Assembly (NCBI GenBank): GCA_017506175.1
Contig: JAFVNW010000099.1
Location: 1 to 64,000, forward strand
DNA from: Bacteroidales bacterium
Lineage (GTDB): Bacteria; Bacteroidota; Bacteroidia; Bacteroidales; WCHB1-69
Length of the DNA stretch: 64,000 bases
Reading direction: 5' to 3'
Shown here: one piece after another, positions 44,785 through 53,795 of the stretch
Layout: each line of letters begins with the position of its first letter
Position numbering within the stretch: position 1 is the first letter of the stretch
Notes under the pieces: model-generated
Seen by the model: only the letters and a program-made list of their open reading frames with translations
What the model was told of the DNA's origin: nothing
The model's database searches: none
Translations under genes and position numbers: made by a program

Positions 44785-45273
44785 TTATTCTTCAATCTTG
44801 GTTCCCGTGAAGGTAGAAACACCAATTTCGGCTTCTACACCCAAAATTTCAGCCAAGTAGGTGATTTTGAGCGTCAAGGTGCTTGAGCCATCGAATTGTG
44901 CATCCACTTTCATTCTCTCCACCGTGTTGCTGAAATAATCGCTGTTCACGCCGCAGAACGAAATAAGAGAGCTCAGGATACTGGCAGTAGAACTGCTTTG
45001 ACCTTCACATACATAGTGGTTGTCGGCCACTTTCGTCAAATCGACAGAATAATCCATATACAGGTTGCCAGCTGCCAACGGATTCTCGGTAATGGAGATG
45101 GTCTTCTCCTTTTGTTGAGCCGTTGAATCAATTTGTTGGTTATTGTTTGTGTTGATCTTAACGGTCTTGAAAGTACCTTTGTACTTGCCTACCAACGGAT
45201 TATCGCTGTTCTTGGTGCATCCACTGAGGATGAGCGCAAATGCGCAAACGAATAATACTAATGCTTTTTTCAT
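44785..45273 (-). CDS. lipoprotein, paralogue of 44287-44760
   Basis: 162 residues from the ATG at 45273; the longer frame to 45357 overlaps thrS and is rejected. Lipobox LSGC near residue 19. Same domain order as the downstream paralogue: VGKYKGTFKTV start, YMDYSVDL middle, closing FTGTK. A region of repeated Asn/Gln (NTNNNQQIDSTAQQ) lies after the first strand. Lies 52 bp downstream of thrS, so it may be read through from it. Function unknown. Confidence 0.72.
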   Translation of the reverse strand: MKKALVLFVCAFALILSGCTKNSDNPLVGKYKGTFKTVKINTNNNQQIDSTAQQKEKTISITENPLAAGNLYMDYSVDLTKVADNHYVCEGQSSSTASILSSLISFCGVNSDYFSNTVERMKVDAQFDGSSTLTLKITYLAEILGVEAEIGVSTFTGTKIEE

Positions 45274-45325
45274 TTTTATAATATTTAAATTGGTTAATAA
45301 GAAATGGCTTTTTAACATTTTCAGA

Positions 45326-47263
45326 TTATTTATGCAATTCCTCGTCGATTTTGTCATTTACGACTTTCACGAAATCGGCTATTGACATCACGCCGAGGTC
45401 GCCGGCGCCGTGTTCACGTACGGAAACGGTCCCGTCTGTCGCCTCCTTTTCACCCACAATCAAGATGAACGGGATTTTGCTGACTTCGGCATCGCGAATC
45501 TTACGTCCAGTTTTCTCATTGCGCTGGTCGATGGTGGCGCGGACTGCATGCTCATCCAGCATTTTGCGGACATTTTCGGCATAATCCAGGAATTTCTCGC
45601 TGATAGGCAGGATGATGACCTGGTCGGGAGTAAGCCACAGCGGGAAGTTGCCAGCGGTGTGTTCCAGCAGAACAGCCACAAAGCGTTCCATTGAGCCGAA
45701 TGGGGCGCGGTGAATCATTACCGGACGCATTTTCTTGCCGTCCGGACCGGTGTATTCAAGGTTGAAACGCTCCGGCAGGTTGTAATCCACCTGCACCGTG
45801 CCCAACTGCCACTGACGGCCGATGGCATCCTTCACCATAAAGTCGAGTTTCGGTCCATAGAAAGCGGCCTCGCCCAACTCAACCACAGTGTTCAGTCCTT
45901 TCTCCTTGGCAGCCTCGATGATAGCGGTTTCCGCCTTGTGCCAATTCTCGTCGGAGCCGATGTATTTCTCCTTGTTGTTCGGGTCTCTGAGAGAGATTTG
46001 CGCCGTATAGTTCTTGAAATCCAACGTCTTGAAGATGTAAAGGATAATGTCAATCACCTTGCAGAACTCCTCCTTAATCTGGTCGGGAGTGCAGAAGAGG
46101 TGGGCATCGTCTTGCGTAAAGCCGCGCACTCTCGTCAGCCCGTGCAGTTCACCGCTCTGTTCGTAGCGATACACCGTTCCGAACTCAGCGATGCGGAGCG
46201 GAAGGTCACGGTATGAACGCGGTTTGTAGGCGTAGATTTCGCAGTGATGGGGGCAATTCATCGGTTTCAGAAAATACTCCTCGCCCTCTTGCGGCGTAGT
46301 GATGGGACGGAAGGAGTCCGCCCCATACTTCTGGTAGTGACCGGAAGTTTTGTACAAGTCCACATTGCCGATGTGGGGACACATAACTTGTTGGTAACCA
46401 TATTCTTTCTGCACCTTTGTCAAAAAATCTTCGAGGCGTTTGCGCAGGGCGGTTCCCTTCGGCAACCACATAGGCAGACCGGCACCCACTTTCTGGGAGA
46501 AGAAGAAAAGGTCCATTTCTTTGCCCAGTTTGCGGTGGTCACGTTTCTTGGCCTCTTCAAGGAATACGAGGTATTCGTCCAGTTCTTTCTTTTTCGGGAA
46601 AGTGATACCGTAGATGCGGGTGAGTTGTTTGCGGTGCTCGTCACCGCGCCAATAGGCACCGGCTGTGTTCAGCAGCTTGATGGCCTTGATGGGAGCGGTG
46701 TTGAAAAGGTGCGGGCCACGGCAGAGATCGGTGAAGTTGCCGCTCTCGTAGAAGGTGATGGTGCCATCCTGCAAGTCGTTGATCAACTCAACTTTATACT
46801 CTTCGTTTTTCTTGGTGAAATAATCAAGGGCGTCGTTTTTGGAGACCTCTTTGCGAACGAACTGCACTTTTTGGGCGGCGATTTCCTGCATTTTGGCTTC
46901 AATGGCAGGAAAATCGTCAGAAGAGATTTCGTAGTCCATAAAGTCGATGTCGTAGTAGAAGCCATTTTCGATGCTCGGTCCAATGCCGAATTTCACGCCC
47001 GGATAGAGTTCGGCGATGGCAGCGGCCATCAAGTGGGCGGAGGAGTGCCAATACACGGCCTTGCCTTCAGGGTCGTTCCATGTGAGCAGTGTAACGGAGG
47101 CATCCTCGTCAATCTCGTAATTGAGAGCCACCACTTTGTCGTTGACTTTCGCAGCCAACACGTTGCGGGCCAGCCCCTCGCTAATGCTCTGTGCAATCTG
47201 ATACGGGGTCGTGCCTTTTTCAAATTCTTTTACTGAATTATCAGGTAAAGTAATGTGTATCAT
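45326..47263 (-). CDS. thrS: threonyl-tRNA synthetase
   Basis: 645 residues, class II synthetase. The N-terminal TGS domain (1-60) is followed by the editing domain (about 65-225, with [16 protein letters not shown] and the zinc-like CRGPHL) and the catalytic core, with motif 2 around [14 protein letters not shown] and motif 3 [17 protein letters not shown]. Catalytic zinc ligand Cys is in [11 protein letters not shown]-terminal anticodon-binding domain from about 540. Full length. -7 box at 47294-47301. Confidence 0.95.
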   Translation of the reverse strand: MIHITLPDNSVKEFEKGTTPYQIAQSISEGLARNVLAAKVNDKVVALNYEIDEDASVTLLTWNDPEGKAVYWHSSAHLMAAAIAELYPGVKFGIGPSIENGFYYDIDFMDYEISSDDFPAIEAKMQEIAAQKVQFVRKEVSKNDALDYFTKKNEEYKVELINDLQDGTITFYESGNFTDLCRGPHLFNTAPIKAIKLLNTAGAYWRGDEHRKQLTRIYGITFPKKKELDEYLVFLEEAKKRDHRKLGKEMDLFFFSQKVGAGLPMWLPKGTALRKRLEDFLTKVQKEYGYQQVMCPHIGNVDLYKTSGHYQKYGADSFRPITTPQEGEEYFLKPMNCPHHCEIYAYKPRSYRDLPLRIAEFGTVYRYEQSGELHGLTRVRGFTQDDAHLFCTPDQIKEEFCKVIDIILYIFKTLDFKNYTAQISLRDPNNKEKYIGSDENWHKAETAIIEAAKEKGLNTVVELGEAAFYGPKLDFMVKDAIGRQWQLGTVQVDYNLPERFNLEYTGPDGKKMRPVMIHRAPFGSMERFVAVLLEHTAGNFPLWLTPDQVIILPISEKFLDYAENVRKMLDEHAVRATIDQRNEKTGRKIRDAEVSKIPFILIVGEKEATDGTVSVREHGAGDLGVMSIADFVKVVNDKIDEELHK

Positions 47264-47293
47264 CGCTGATTTCTTTTAGTTGTAAAACGGCTG

Positions 47294-47301
47294 CAAAATT
47301 A
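47294..47301 (-). promoter_or_regulatory. -7 box for thrS
   Basis: Minus-strand TAATTTTG then C, 30 nt before the ATG. Confidence 0.5.
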
Positions 47302-47512
47302 CAAAATTAATTCATAATGCATGGTTCATAATTCTTAATTAATATTAAGATGATTTGGACAACCCAGCTCCTTGGAATCCATGACATTTCCTTTATTCCA
47401 GCTTTACCAAACGTAGCAGTGGAAGCGCAAAAAAAAAGACAAGGGGAAAAAAGAAAATGGAGTGCGACGTTTTGAATAGGTTGATTCCACGCCGAACTGA
47501 TTAAAAATTTAG

Positions 47513-47520
47513 TACTTTTG
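47513..47520 (+). promoter_or_regulatory. -7 box for the 25-residue-repeat protein
   Basis: TACTTTTG then C, 35 nt before the ATG at 47556. Confidence 0.5.
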
Positions 47521-47555
47521 CAGCCCGAAAACGAATCAACAAATCGACAACACAC

Positions 47556-47981
47556 ATGGCTGAACTGCACAGTTTATTGGATTACGAACCGAAAATCATC
47601 ATTGCCTGGGGAGAGAGTCTGAAAGGCAAGCGGAAGTTCACGGATTTTCTGATGACCAACGGATTTCCTGAGTTGGCGGCACTCTCCAACGCCATCAACT
47701 CGGACTTGGAGGCGCTGAAATGGCTGATGGTCAATGGCTACCCAGAATTCGCCATTCTCAGCGATGCCATCGACGACGAAGACCCCGCCATCGAGTGGCT
47801 GAAAAGATACCACTGCGACTTTCTCTCCACCTTCGCCGCCGCCTGCCGCAAGGACGATGCCGCCATCAAATGGTTCGTCGACAACAAACTGGACGTTTTC
47901 ATCCTCATCATCAAAACCATTCACGACATCCTCCTCCAACAATCGTACGACTCCTCCAACGTACACAAAAGAAGGCAGTAG
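47556..47981 (+). CDS. small alpha-solenoid protein with 25-residue repeats
   Basis: 141 residues, cytosolic, acidic. From residue 10 it divides into consecutive 25-residue units: 10-34, 35-59, 60-84, 85-109 and a last partial unit from 110. Units 2 and 3 are closest (NGFPELAALSNAI..EALKWLMV and NGYPEFAILSDAI..PAIEWLKR). Unit 4 keeps the A-I-K-W-F end, unit 1 the F-L-M-T end. Each unit looks like a pair of short helices, so an ankyrin- or Sel1-like curved stack is plausible; the period fits neither family (33 and 36). It has its own promoter and a terminator after the stop. Function unknown, perhaps protein binding. Confidence 0.7.
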   Translation: MAELHSLLDYEPKIIIAWGESLKGKRKFTDFLMTNGFPELAALSNAINSDLEALKWLMVNGYPEFAILSDAIDDEDPAIEWLKRYHCDFLSTFAAACRKDDAAIKWFVDNKLDVFILIIKTIHDILLQQSYDSSNVHKRRQ

Positions 47982-47992
47982 TTAGCAAATAA

Positions 47993-48025
47993 AAAGGCTG
48001 GCAACGTTTTCCGCCACCAGCCTTT
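47993..48025. terminator. bidirectional terminator between convergent genes
   Basis: Nine-bp stem (AAAGGCTGG/CCAGCCTTT) with a 15-nt loop, A-run to the left and T's to the right; can stop both the solenoid gene and hutH. Confidence 0.65.
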
Positions 48026-48053
48026 CAATTCTCAACTTTCAACTCTCAACTTC
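48024..48053. repeat. degenerate TTCAA/CTCAACTTT tandem tract
   Basis: Imperfect units ttcaattctcaac, tttcaactctcaac; related to 15603-15640. Sits between the terminator and the hutH stop. Confidence 0.5.
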
Positions 48054-48055
48054 CC

Positions 48056-49552
48056 CTACTCCATCACAACGTTCACGTTCTGGATGAATTCGCGGGAGTC
48101 ATGCATCAGTTTGTACATAATCGTGTCGTTCTCCACGAAGGGTACAAAGCGGCGATATTGGGCGATGAATTCCTCGATGAACTCAGAGGATTTGAGTGGA
48201 CGGCGGAACTCAAGCGCTTGCGCGGCGTTCAGCAACTCGATGGCGAGGATTTTCTCCACATTCTGAACCACCAGATAGGCTTTCGTGGCGGCGTTTGCCC
48301 CCATGCTCACGTGGTCTTCCTGTCCCTGCGATGACTCGATGGAGTCGGAGGAGGAGGGCATCGTGAAGGTCTTGTTCTGGTTCACGATGGAAGCCGCAGT
48401 GCATTGCGGAATCATAAAGCCAGAGTTCAAGCCGGGGTTTTTGACGAGGAAGGAGGGCAACTCGCGCTTGCCGCTGATGAGTTGGTAGATTCTTCTTTCG
48501 GAGATATTGCCCAATTCGGACATCGCCAAAGAGAGGAAGTCCAGCACCAGCGCCAACGGCTGTCCATGGAAGTTGCCTGCGGAAATAATCAGGTCTTCAT
48601 CGGGGAAGACGGTCGGGTTGTCGGTCACGGAGTTGATTTCCGTTTCCACCACATTGGTGATGTGGGTCAGAGCGTCCTTCGTGGCGCCGTGCACCTGCGG
48701 CATACAGCGGAAGGAGTAGGGATCCTGCACGTGCTTCTTTGGGCGCGAGATGATTTCGGAGCCCATCAGCAGATTGTTGATGTGGGTGGCAGTGAGAATC
48801 TGACCTACATGCGGGCGTGCGAAATGAACCGACAAGTTGAACGGTTCGATGCGGCCGTCGAAGGCTTCCAAGGAAACAGCTCCGATGATATCGGCCAGCC
48901 ACGACAATTTCTTGGACTTGATGAGCAGCCATACAGCGTACGCACTCATAAACTGCGTGCCGTTCAGCAGAGCCAACCCCTCTTTCGATTGCAGGGTTAT
49001 CGGTTCCCAGCCGAACTTGGCGTTGATTTCCGCAGCCGGATATTTCTTGCCCCTGTAATACACTTCTCCTTCGTTCAACAGTGGCAGACATAGATGGGCC
49101 AAGGGAGCCAAATCGCCGGATGCACCAAGCGAACCCTGTTGATACACAACGGGGTACACACCTTTATTGAAAAAGTCAACCAGCCGTTGCAAGGTAACAA
49201 CTTGCACACCGGAGTTGCCGTATGACAGAGATTGGATTTTCATCAACAACATCAAGCGGACGATTTCCTGCGGCACCTCGTCGCCGATGCCGCAAGCGTG
49301 CGACTTCACCAGATTGCTTTGGAGGGTTGACAAATCCTCTTTGGAAATCGAGGTGTTGCAGAGGGAGCCGAAGCCGGTGGTCACGCCATAGACGGGCGTT
49401 TTGCTGGTGGCCATTTTTTTGTCGAGGTAGTCGCGGCATTTCTGCACTGCTTCAATGGATTCCTTTGACAAAGAGAGTTTGGCCTTTGATTCGATGATTT
49501 TTTCTACCTTGTCAATTCCGAGGAATTGAGTGGAGATTACATGTGTTTTCAT
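48056..49552 (-). CDS. hutH: histidine ammonia-lyase
   Basis: 498 residues. Converts histidine to urocanate and ammonia in the cytosol. The MIO prosthetic group forms from Ala144-Ser145-Gly146 in QQGSLGASGDLAPLAH. The base Tyr lies in YGVTTGFGSL (about 55). Also seen are NGTQFMSAYA and the QDPYSFRCMPQVHGA region. No hutU, hutI or hutG neighbour in the window, so the rest of the histidine degradation route must lie elsewhere if present. Weak -7 candidate AAATTTTG at 49613-49620. Confidence 0.93.
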   Translation of the reverse strand: MKTHVISTQFLGIDKVEKIIESKAKLSLSKESIEAVQKCRDYLDKKMATSKTPVYGVTTGFGSLCNTSISKEDLSTLQSNLVKSHACGIGDEVPQEIVRLMLLMKIQSLSYGNSGVQVVTLQRLVDFFNKGVYPVVYQQGSLGASGDLAPLAHLCLPLLNEGEVYYRGKKYPAAEINAKFGWEPITLQSKEGLALLNGTQFMSAYAVWLLIKSKKLSWLADIIGAVSLEAFDGRIEPFNLSVHFARPHVGQILTATHINNLLMGSEIISRPKKHVQDPYSFRCMPQVHGATKDALTHITNVVETEINSVTDNPTVFPDEDLIISAGNFHGQPLALVLDFLSLAMSELGNISERRIYQLISGKRELPSFLVKNPGLNSGFMIPQCTAASIVNQNKTFTMPSSSDSIESSQGQEDHVSMGANAATKAYLVVQNVEKILAIELLNAAQALEFRRPLKSSEFIEEFIAQYRRFVPFVENDTIMYKLMHDSREFIQNVNVVME

Positions 49553-49644
49553 TTGGTGTATATTTTAATTTTTTAAGATTGATTCCATTGAAGGAAGACG
49601 CTCTAAACGATGCAAAATTTTTCGTTGTCACGCATCTCTGCACG

Positions 49645-50676
49645 TCAGATAAAGAATTCCGCAATGCGCTTCATTTCGGAGCTGACGTTATTTCCCTCAT
49701 ACAGGATGCCGTAGATGGTTTCGGCGATGGGAATGTGGGCTTGGAAGTTTTTGTTCATCTCGTGGATGCACTTCACGGCATAGTAACCTTCGGAGATCTG
49801 GCTCATCTCGAGTTGGGCGACGCGCACGGAGAGTCCGTGGCCAATCATGTTGCCGAACATGCGGTTGCGGCTATAGCGGGAGTAGGCGGTGACGAGCAAG
49901 TCACCGAGATAGACAGAGTCGTCGAGGCAGCGAGTGCCGGGAAAGACAGTACTGACGAAGTTCTTCATCTCCTTCACACCGTTGGCGATGTAGGCCGCGA
50001 TGAAGTTGTCGCCGTAGCCGAGGCCGCTGTATATGCCAGCGCCAAGTGCGTAGATGTTTTTCATCACCACGGCCATTTCCGCACCCATCAAATCGCTGGA
50101 GACGGAGGCGCGCACGTAGCGGTTTGTGAACATCTTGGCCACATCGGAGGCCAAATCCTGGTTGACAGAGGCGGCAGTGAGGAAGGTGAACTTCTCCTGT
50201 GCGATTTCCTCCGCATGCGACGGGCCACTGATCATCGCCATGTTGCTCAACGGAATATTGAATTCCGTATGGAGATAATCGGAGATGAACTGCAGCGTTT
50301 CAGGAATGATGCCCTTCACCGCGTTGATGATTTTCTTCTTGTTCAAGCGGCTCTTCTTCAGCGGCTCAAGCGTTTTCTGCAAAAAGGCGGACGGGGTGAC
50401 GATAATCACGTAGTCGGCTTTGGCCACCACGCTCCGGATGTTGTTGCTAACCTTCACGTCTTTCGGATCTATAAACGTGGAACTTAAGTACTTAGGGTTA
50501 TGTCCGTATTTATTGACACCTTCCACGATCTCCTCTTCGCGCACCCACCAATGGATATGTTCGAGGTTGGCCGACAAAATCTTGATGATGGCAGTCGCCC
50601 AGCTACCGCCCCCAATCACAGCGACACGGTATCTCAATCTGTTCTTTTTGCGAAAATATGGGGTAGCTACTTCCAT
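49645..50676 (-). CDS. gpsA: glycerol-3-phosphate dehydrogenase [NAD(P)+]
   Basis: 343 residues. Reduces dihydroxyacetone phosphate to sn-glycerol 3-phosphate for phospholipid synthesis. N-terminal Rossmann motif AVIGGGSWATA (20-29). Catalytic Lys and Asp are in MKNIYALGAGIYSGLGYGDN and the C-terminal helical domain. Also GPSHAEEIAQEK, the usual substrate-side segment. Cytosolic. Preceded by a -7 box at 50711-50718. Confidence 0.93.
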   Translation of the reverse strand: MEVATPYFRKKNRLRYRVAVIGGGSWATAIIKILSANLEHIHWWVREEEIVEGVNKYGHNPKYLSSTFIDPKDVKVSNNIRSVVAKADYVIIVTPSAFLQKTLEPLKKSRLNKKKIINAVKGIIPETLQFISDYLHTEFNIPLSNMAMISGPSHAEEIAQEKFTFLTAASVNQDLASDVAKMFTNRYVRASVSSDLMGAEMAVVMKNIYALGAGIYSGLGYGDNFIAAYIANGVKEMKNFVSTVFPGTRCLDDSVYLGDLLVTAYSRYSRNRMFGNMIGHGLSVRVAQLEMSQISEGYYAVKCIHEMNKNFQAHIPIAETIYGILYEGNNVSSEMKRIAEFFI

Positions 50677-50710
50677 AAACTCAACTTTCGTTTAACATTT
50701 TTTAAGGCTG

Positions 50711-50718
50711 CAAAGATA
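50711..50718 (-). promoter_or_regulatory. -7 box for gpsA
   Basis: Minus-strand TATCTTTG then C, 34 nt before the gpsA ATG. Confidence 0.5.
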
Positions 50719-50899
50719 CGGCAAATATTTGAATTGAGCGTGAAAAAATGTTAATCAATGGAATCCAGTCTAAGCCCCCCCCAAAAAAAACAGTTCTCAG
50801 TTCACAAAATCCAGACTTCTATTAAATCGGCGGTGCCACCAACGATGATTCCGCGAAAAAGAGCGATCAATTCAGACAACATTTTTACATTATTATTGT

Positions 50900-51054
50900 A
50901 ATAAAAATAGATACGTAAATAATTTTTCATTTTTTTTGTAACAATCTTGTTATGAAATCGTAAGAGCAAATTGAACAACAAAAAGGAGAAATCCTTTACG
51001 TATCATTAAAGGTTAATGGTTATCAACGGCGATGGGAATCGCCGTTGTTTTTTT
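50900..51054 (+). ncRNA. possible small RNA or abortive leader ending in a terminator
   Basis: AT-rich plus-strand sequence without a convincing reading frame, ending in the perfect hairpin at 51024-51047 and T-run. It could be an independent small RNA or an attenuator upstream of thiL, but thiL has its own promoter box beyond the terminator (51118-51125), which favours a separate transcript. The 5' end is a guess. Confidence 0.25.
51024..51054 (+). terminator. strong intrinsic terminator with no assigned gene
   Basis: Ten-bp perfect stem CAACGGCGAT/ATCGCCGTTG, GGGA loop, followed by seven T. The AACGGCGAT half recurs once more right after it (near 51060-51070). Confidence 0.75.
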
Positions 51055-51117
51055 AACGTGAACGGCGATTAGCAATCTGCCAAAGCCATGGTCAACGTCT
51101 ATGTCAAAGTCTTTTCG

Positions 51118-51125
51118 TACTTTTG
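51118..51125 (+). promoter_or_regulatory. -7 box for thiL
   Basis: TACTTTTG then C, 23 nt before the ATG at 51149. The longer frame from 51101 would start upstream of this box and is rejected. Confidence 0.5.
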
Positions 51126-51148
51126 CAGGCGATTACAAAACGACAAAA

Positions 51149-52192
51149 ATGGACGACAACAACGTGCGCAACGAGATTTCCCAATTGGGCAAATACAATT
51201 TAATCAACAAGTTAACAGATGACATTGAAAAACAGAACGACTCCACACTCGTGGGGGTCGGCGATGACGCGGCAGTGGCTGACTTCGGCGGCAAGCAGAC
51301 CGTCTTCGCCAGCAAACTGTTTTTAGAGCATGTTCACTTCGACCTTTCCTACTTCCCACTCAAGCATCTCGGCTACAAATGCGCGGGCATCGCCCTCACC
51401 GACATCCTCGGCATGAACGCCATCCCCACCCAGATTTCGGTGAACCTCGCCCTCTCCAACCGCTTCTCCATCGAGGCAGTGGAAGAATTCATGACCGGCA
51501 TCCGTGCCTGTTGCCACAACTACAAGACCGACCTCGCTGGCTTGGAAATCAACACCTCCATGACGGGCATGGCCATCAGTATCACCGCTGTCGGCGAAGC
51601 GGAAGCCGACAAAATCGTGTGCCGCCGCGGAGCGAAGGAAAACGAGCTCATCTGCGTCTCCGGCGACTTCGGAGCCGCTTACACAGGCTACCTTCTTCTG
51701 GAACGCGAAAAGGAAATCTTTCTCCAAACCCAAGTCAGCCAGCCCAACTTTGAGGGCTACGAATACCTGCTGGAACGCCAACTCAAGCCGGAACCGCGCC
51801 TCGACATCGTGGAAGGACTCCGCAAAAACGACATCCTGCCCACCTCAATGACCGTCGTGAGCGAAGGACTCGCCACTTCCCTACTCCACATCTGCCATCT
51901 CGCCGGCCTCGGATGCACCATCTTCGAGAACAAAACCCCCATCGACCAACTCACCTTCGACACCCTGAAGAGCCTGAAAATCGTCGCCACAACCGTCGCC
52001 CTCAACGGCGGCGAGGACTATGAACTTCTCTTCACCGTAAGACAAAGCGATTACGAAAAGGTGAAAAAAATTGAGAATGTGTCTGTCATCGGCTATATGC
52101 AGGAGAAGAATGCGGGCTGCAACCTTATCACCAACGACAATAAGCAGATTGAGCTGCGAGCACAAGGATTCGAACACGAGGAAGGGAACTAA
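51149..52192 (+). CDS. thiL: thiamine-monophosphate kinase
   Basis: 347 residues from the ATG at 51149. Phosphorylates thiamine monophosphate to the active diphosphate. PurM-like fold: GVGDDAAV early (metal and ATP binding), KHLGYKCAGIALTDILGMNAIPTQISVNLAL, the CVSGDFGAAYTGYLLL segment in the C-terminal domain and GGEDYELLFTV near the end. Cytosolic. No other thi genes in the window. Converges with the sigma/anti-sigma-like pair. Confidence 0.92.
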   Translation: MDDNNVRNEISQLGKYNLINKLTDDIEKQNDSTLVGVGDDAAVADFGGKQTVFASKLFLEHVHFDLSYFPLKHLGYKCAGIALTDILGMNAIPTQISVNLALSNRFSIEAVEEFMTGIRACCHNYKTDLAGLEINTSMTGMAISITAVGEAEADKIVCRRGAKENELICVSGDFGAAYTGYLLLEREKEIFLQTQVSQPNFEGYEYLLERQLKPEPRLDIVEGLRKNDILPTSMTVVSEGLATSLLHICHLAGLGCTIFENKTPIDQLTFDTLKSLKIVATTVALNGGEDYELLFTVRQSDYEKVKKIENVSVIGYMQEKNAGCNLITNDNKQIELRAQGFEHEEGN

Positions 52193-52262
52193 GAGATAGA
52201 AATCTGGGGAAATCAAGAATTTTCGCTACTCAAAACAGCATGAGCAGATGACACCTGGGGCT

Positions 52263-53207
52263 CTACCTCACAATCGTCAGCGTTCCCGTGCGCGTTTCGC
52301 CAATCCCGTGAACCTTGTAGTAAAACTGGTAATAGTAGGTACCGGCCTCTAAATTCCCGCCATCCCAATTATTGTGATAAGCGTTGCTTTGAAAAACCAC
52401 ACTGCCCCCTCTATTGCGGATAATCAGCTTGGTAAGTTCGCAATTTTCTATGCCTTCAATTACGAAGAAGTCGTTGAAACCATCGCCATTGGGCGTGAAA
52501 ACATTCGGTATTTCCAACACCAACGGTTGGCTTTGCGGGATCTCCGCATAATTTTCCAAGACCGGATCATCGGCGATAGAGGTTGTGACAATTTGCTGAG
52601 AAGCGGCGGGTTGGGAAACCGGCTTCACATTGGAAGAATAGGCTTGATTGGCTGACGAAGAATGTACGGGGGAAGTTGCAGTTTGTGATGAAGTGCCCTT
52701 GGAAGGATTGACAGCGACTGTGTTTTTGGTAGCTACAACCATTTGATTTACTGATGGTTGAGTGCTCGTTTCTGCGACATCATCTGCTTGGGGGAGGATT
52801 TCACTATTGCCATTGACTGGCAATACTTGGTTATTCTCCGATTCCACATTATCATTTTCTTGTTCTTTCGACGGGAGGTTTATTGCATCATCTTCTGTGG
52901 ATGTTGAATCTCCAGCAACGGCAACATTTACAATATTTTGCTGATTTTGAACAATTTGTGAAAATTTATCGGAAGATTTTGACAACGAAACGCCGAGGAT
53001 GACACCTCCTGCGACTAATGCGGAGGAAATCACTCCGACAGCCATTTTAGCAGCAGTGGAAGCAAGAACGGAATGCCCAACGGAAGCCGCAGCAGTTCCA
53101 CCCGCAGCCACCGAAGATGCCAGCTGGCTTGCAACCGACTCCCAACATCTGGCAGAGGGTTCAACCTTTATGTTTTCCAAAAGTTTTTTTATCTCAATAT
53201 CTTCCAT
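52263..53207 (-). CDS. anti-sigma-like membrane protein with a gliding-motility/T9SS type B (CHU_C) domain
   Basis: 314 residues. N-terminal cytoplasmic part (1-52) starts MEDIEIKKLLENIKVEPSARCWESVASQL, similar to short anti-sigma N-termini of this phylum. One transmembrane helix at about 54-76 (AVGVISSALVAGGVILGVSL). A Ser/Thr/Asn-rich periplasmic linker (about 78-230) follows. The CHU_C domain (236-314) has FTPNGDGFNDFFVIEGIE, IIRNRGGSVVF, NNWDGGNLEAGTYYY and the terminal TLTIVR, all hallmark residues. The domain normally marks proteins for T9SS export, but here it sits on an inner-membrane anchor without cleavable signal. Encoded 12 bp downstream of an ECF sigma gene. It probably controls that sigma factor. 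Confidence 0.8.
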   Translation of the reverse strand: MEDIEIKKLLENIKVEPSARCWESVASQLASSVAAGGTAAASVGHSVLASTAAKMAVGVISSALVAGGVILGVSLSKSSDKFSQIVQNQQNIVNVAVAGDSTSTEDDAINLPSKEQENDNVESENNQVLPVNGNSEILPQADDVAETSTQPSVNQMVVATKNTVAVNPSKGTSSQTATSPVHSSSANQAYSSNVKPVSQPAASQQIVTTSIADDPVLENYAEIPQSQPLVLEIPNVFTPNGDGFNDFFVIEGIENCELTKLIIRNRGGSVVFQSNAYHNNWDGGNLEAGTYYYQFYYKVHGIGETRTGTLTIVR

Positions 53208-53219
53208 TTTCTATTATCA

Positions 53220-53756
53220 TTATGAATGCAAACGATCTTTCAGCCAGTTTCTGGCCCGAGTAAGTTGAGAGCGCGACGTACTTTCCTGTATTTCAAGCAT
53301 TTCGCCGATCTCTTTGTGCGAATGGCCTTCCACCACAAACAAGTTGAAAATCACCCGGTAGGTTTCCGGCATTCGTTGGATCAAGGACAGCAGGTCGTTT
53401 TCCATCAACTTGTCGGAGGGAAGTTCGTTGCCAACCTCCCAGTCCGAGGTTTCCACATCTTCCAACGAAAGTTGGTTGTGATGCTTGTGATGCATCCGAA
53501 AGTGACTGATAGCCGAGTTCAACATGATTCGCTTCATCCACGTAAGCAAAGAACTTTCAAATCTGAACTCCTGCAAGTTGGAGAAGATTTTCGTAAACCC
53601 TTCTATGAGAATATCTTCCGCCTCCTCGTTCGAGTTCGCATACCGTACGCACAACCCCATCAGCAATGGAGAATACTTGTCGTATAGCTCTTTTTGCGCA
53701 ACACGATCGTTGCTCAAACAACGCTCAACAAGTTTCTTCTCATCCATTGTTTTCAC
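53220..53756 (-). CDS. ECF-type RNA polymerase sigma factor
   Basis: 178 residues; ATG at 53756 or 53747. Region 2 (about 17-85) contains YDKYSPLLMGLCVRYANSNEEAEDILIEGFTKIF and the FESSLLTWMKRIMLN helix that binds the -10. Region 4 (about 125-175) contains MPETYRVIFNLFVVEGHSHKEIGEMLEIQESTSRSQLTRARNWLKD, the -35-binding helix-turn-helix. No clear TAnnTTTG box upstream, so it may be read by itself or by another factor. Followed after 12 bp by the CHU_C membrane protein, its likely partner. Confidence 0.92.
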   Translation of the reverse strand: MKTMDEKKLVERCLSNDRVAQKELYDKYSPLLMGLCVRYANSNEEAEDILIEGFTKIFSNLQEFRFESSLLTWMKRIMLNSAISHFRMHHKHHNQLSLEDVETSDWEVGNELPSDKLMENDLLSLIQRMPETYRVIFNLFVVEGHSHKEIGEMLEIQESTSRSQLTRARNWLKDRLHS

Positions 53757-53795
53757 GTTTTGAGAGACGCAAGAAAAAGGAAAATGTTGCAGAAT

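Larger units (their letters stand above)
50677..51148. other. 472-bp intergenic region between divergent genes
   Basis: Contains the gpsA and thiL promoter boxes and a strong plus-strand terminator at 51024-51047 that does not follow any called gene. The stretch 50880-51020 could be a short non-coding transcript. A run of nine C and eight A lies at about 50776-50792. No protein gene seen. Confidence 0.55.

Noticed and set aside
44785..45357. Longer lipoprotein frame overlapping the 3' end of thrS
   Set aside because: The true signal peptide with lipobox begins at 45273; the extra 28 residues overlap thrS and have no signal features.
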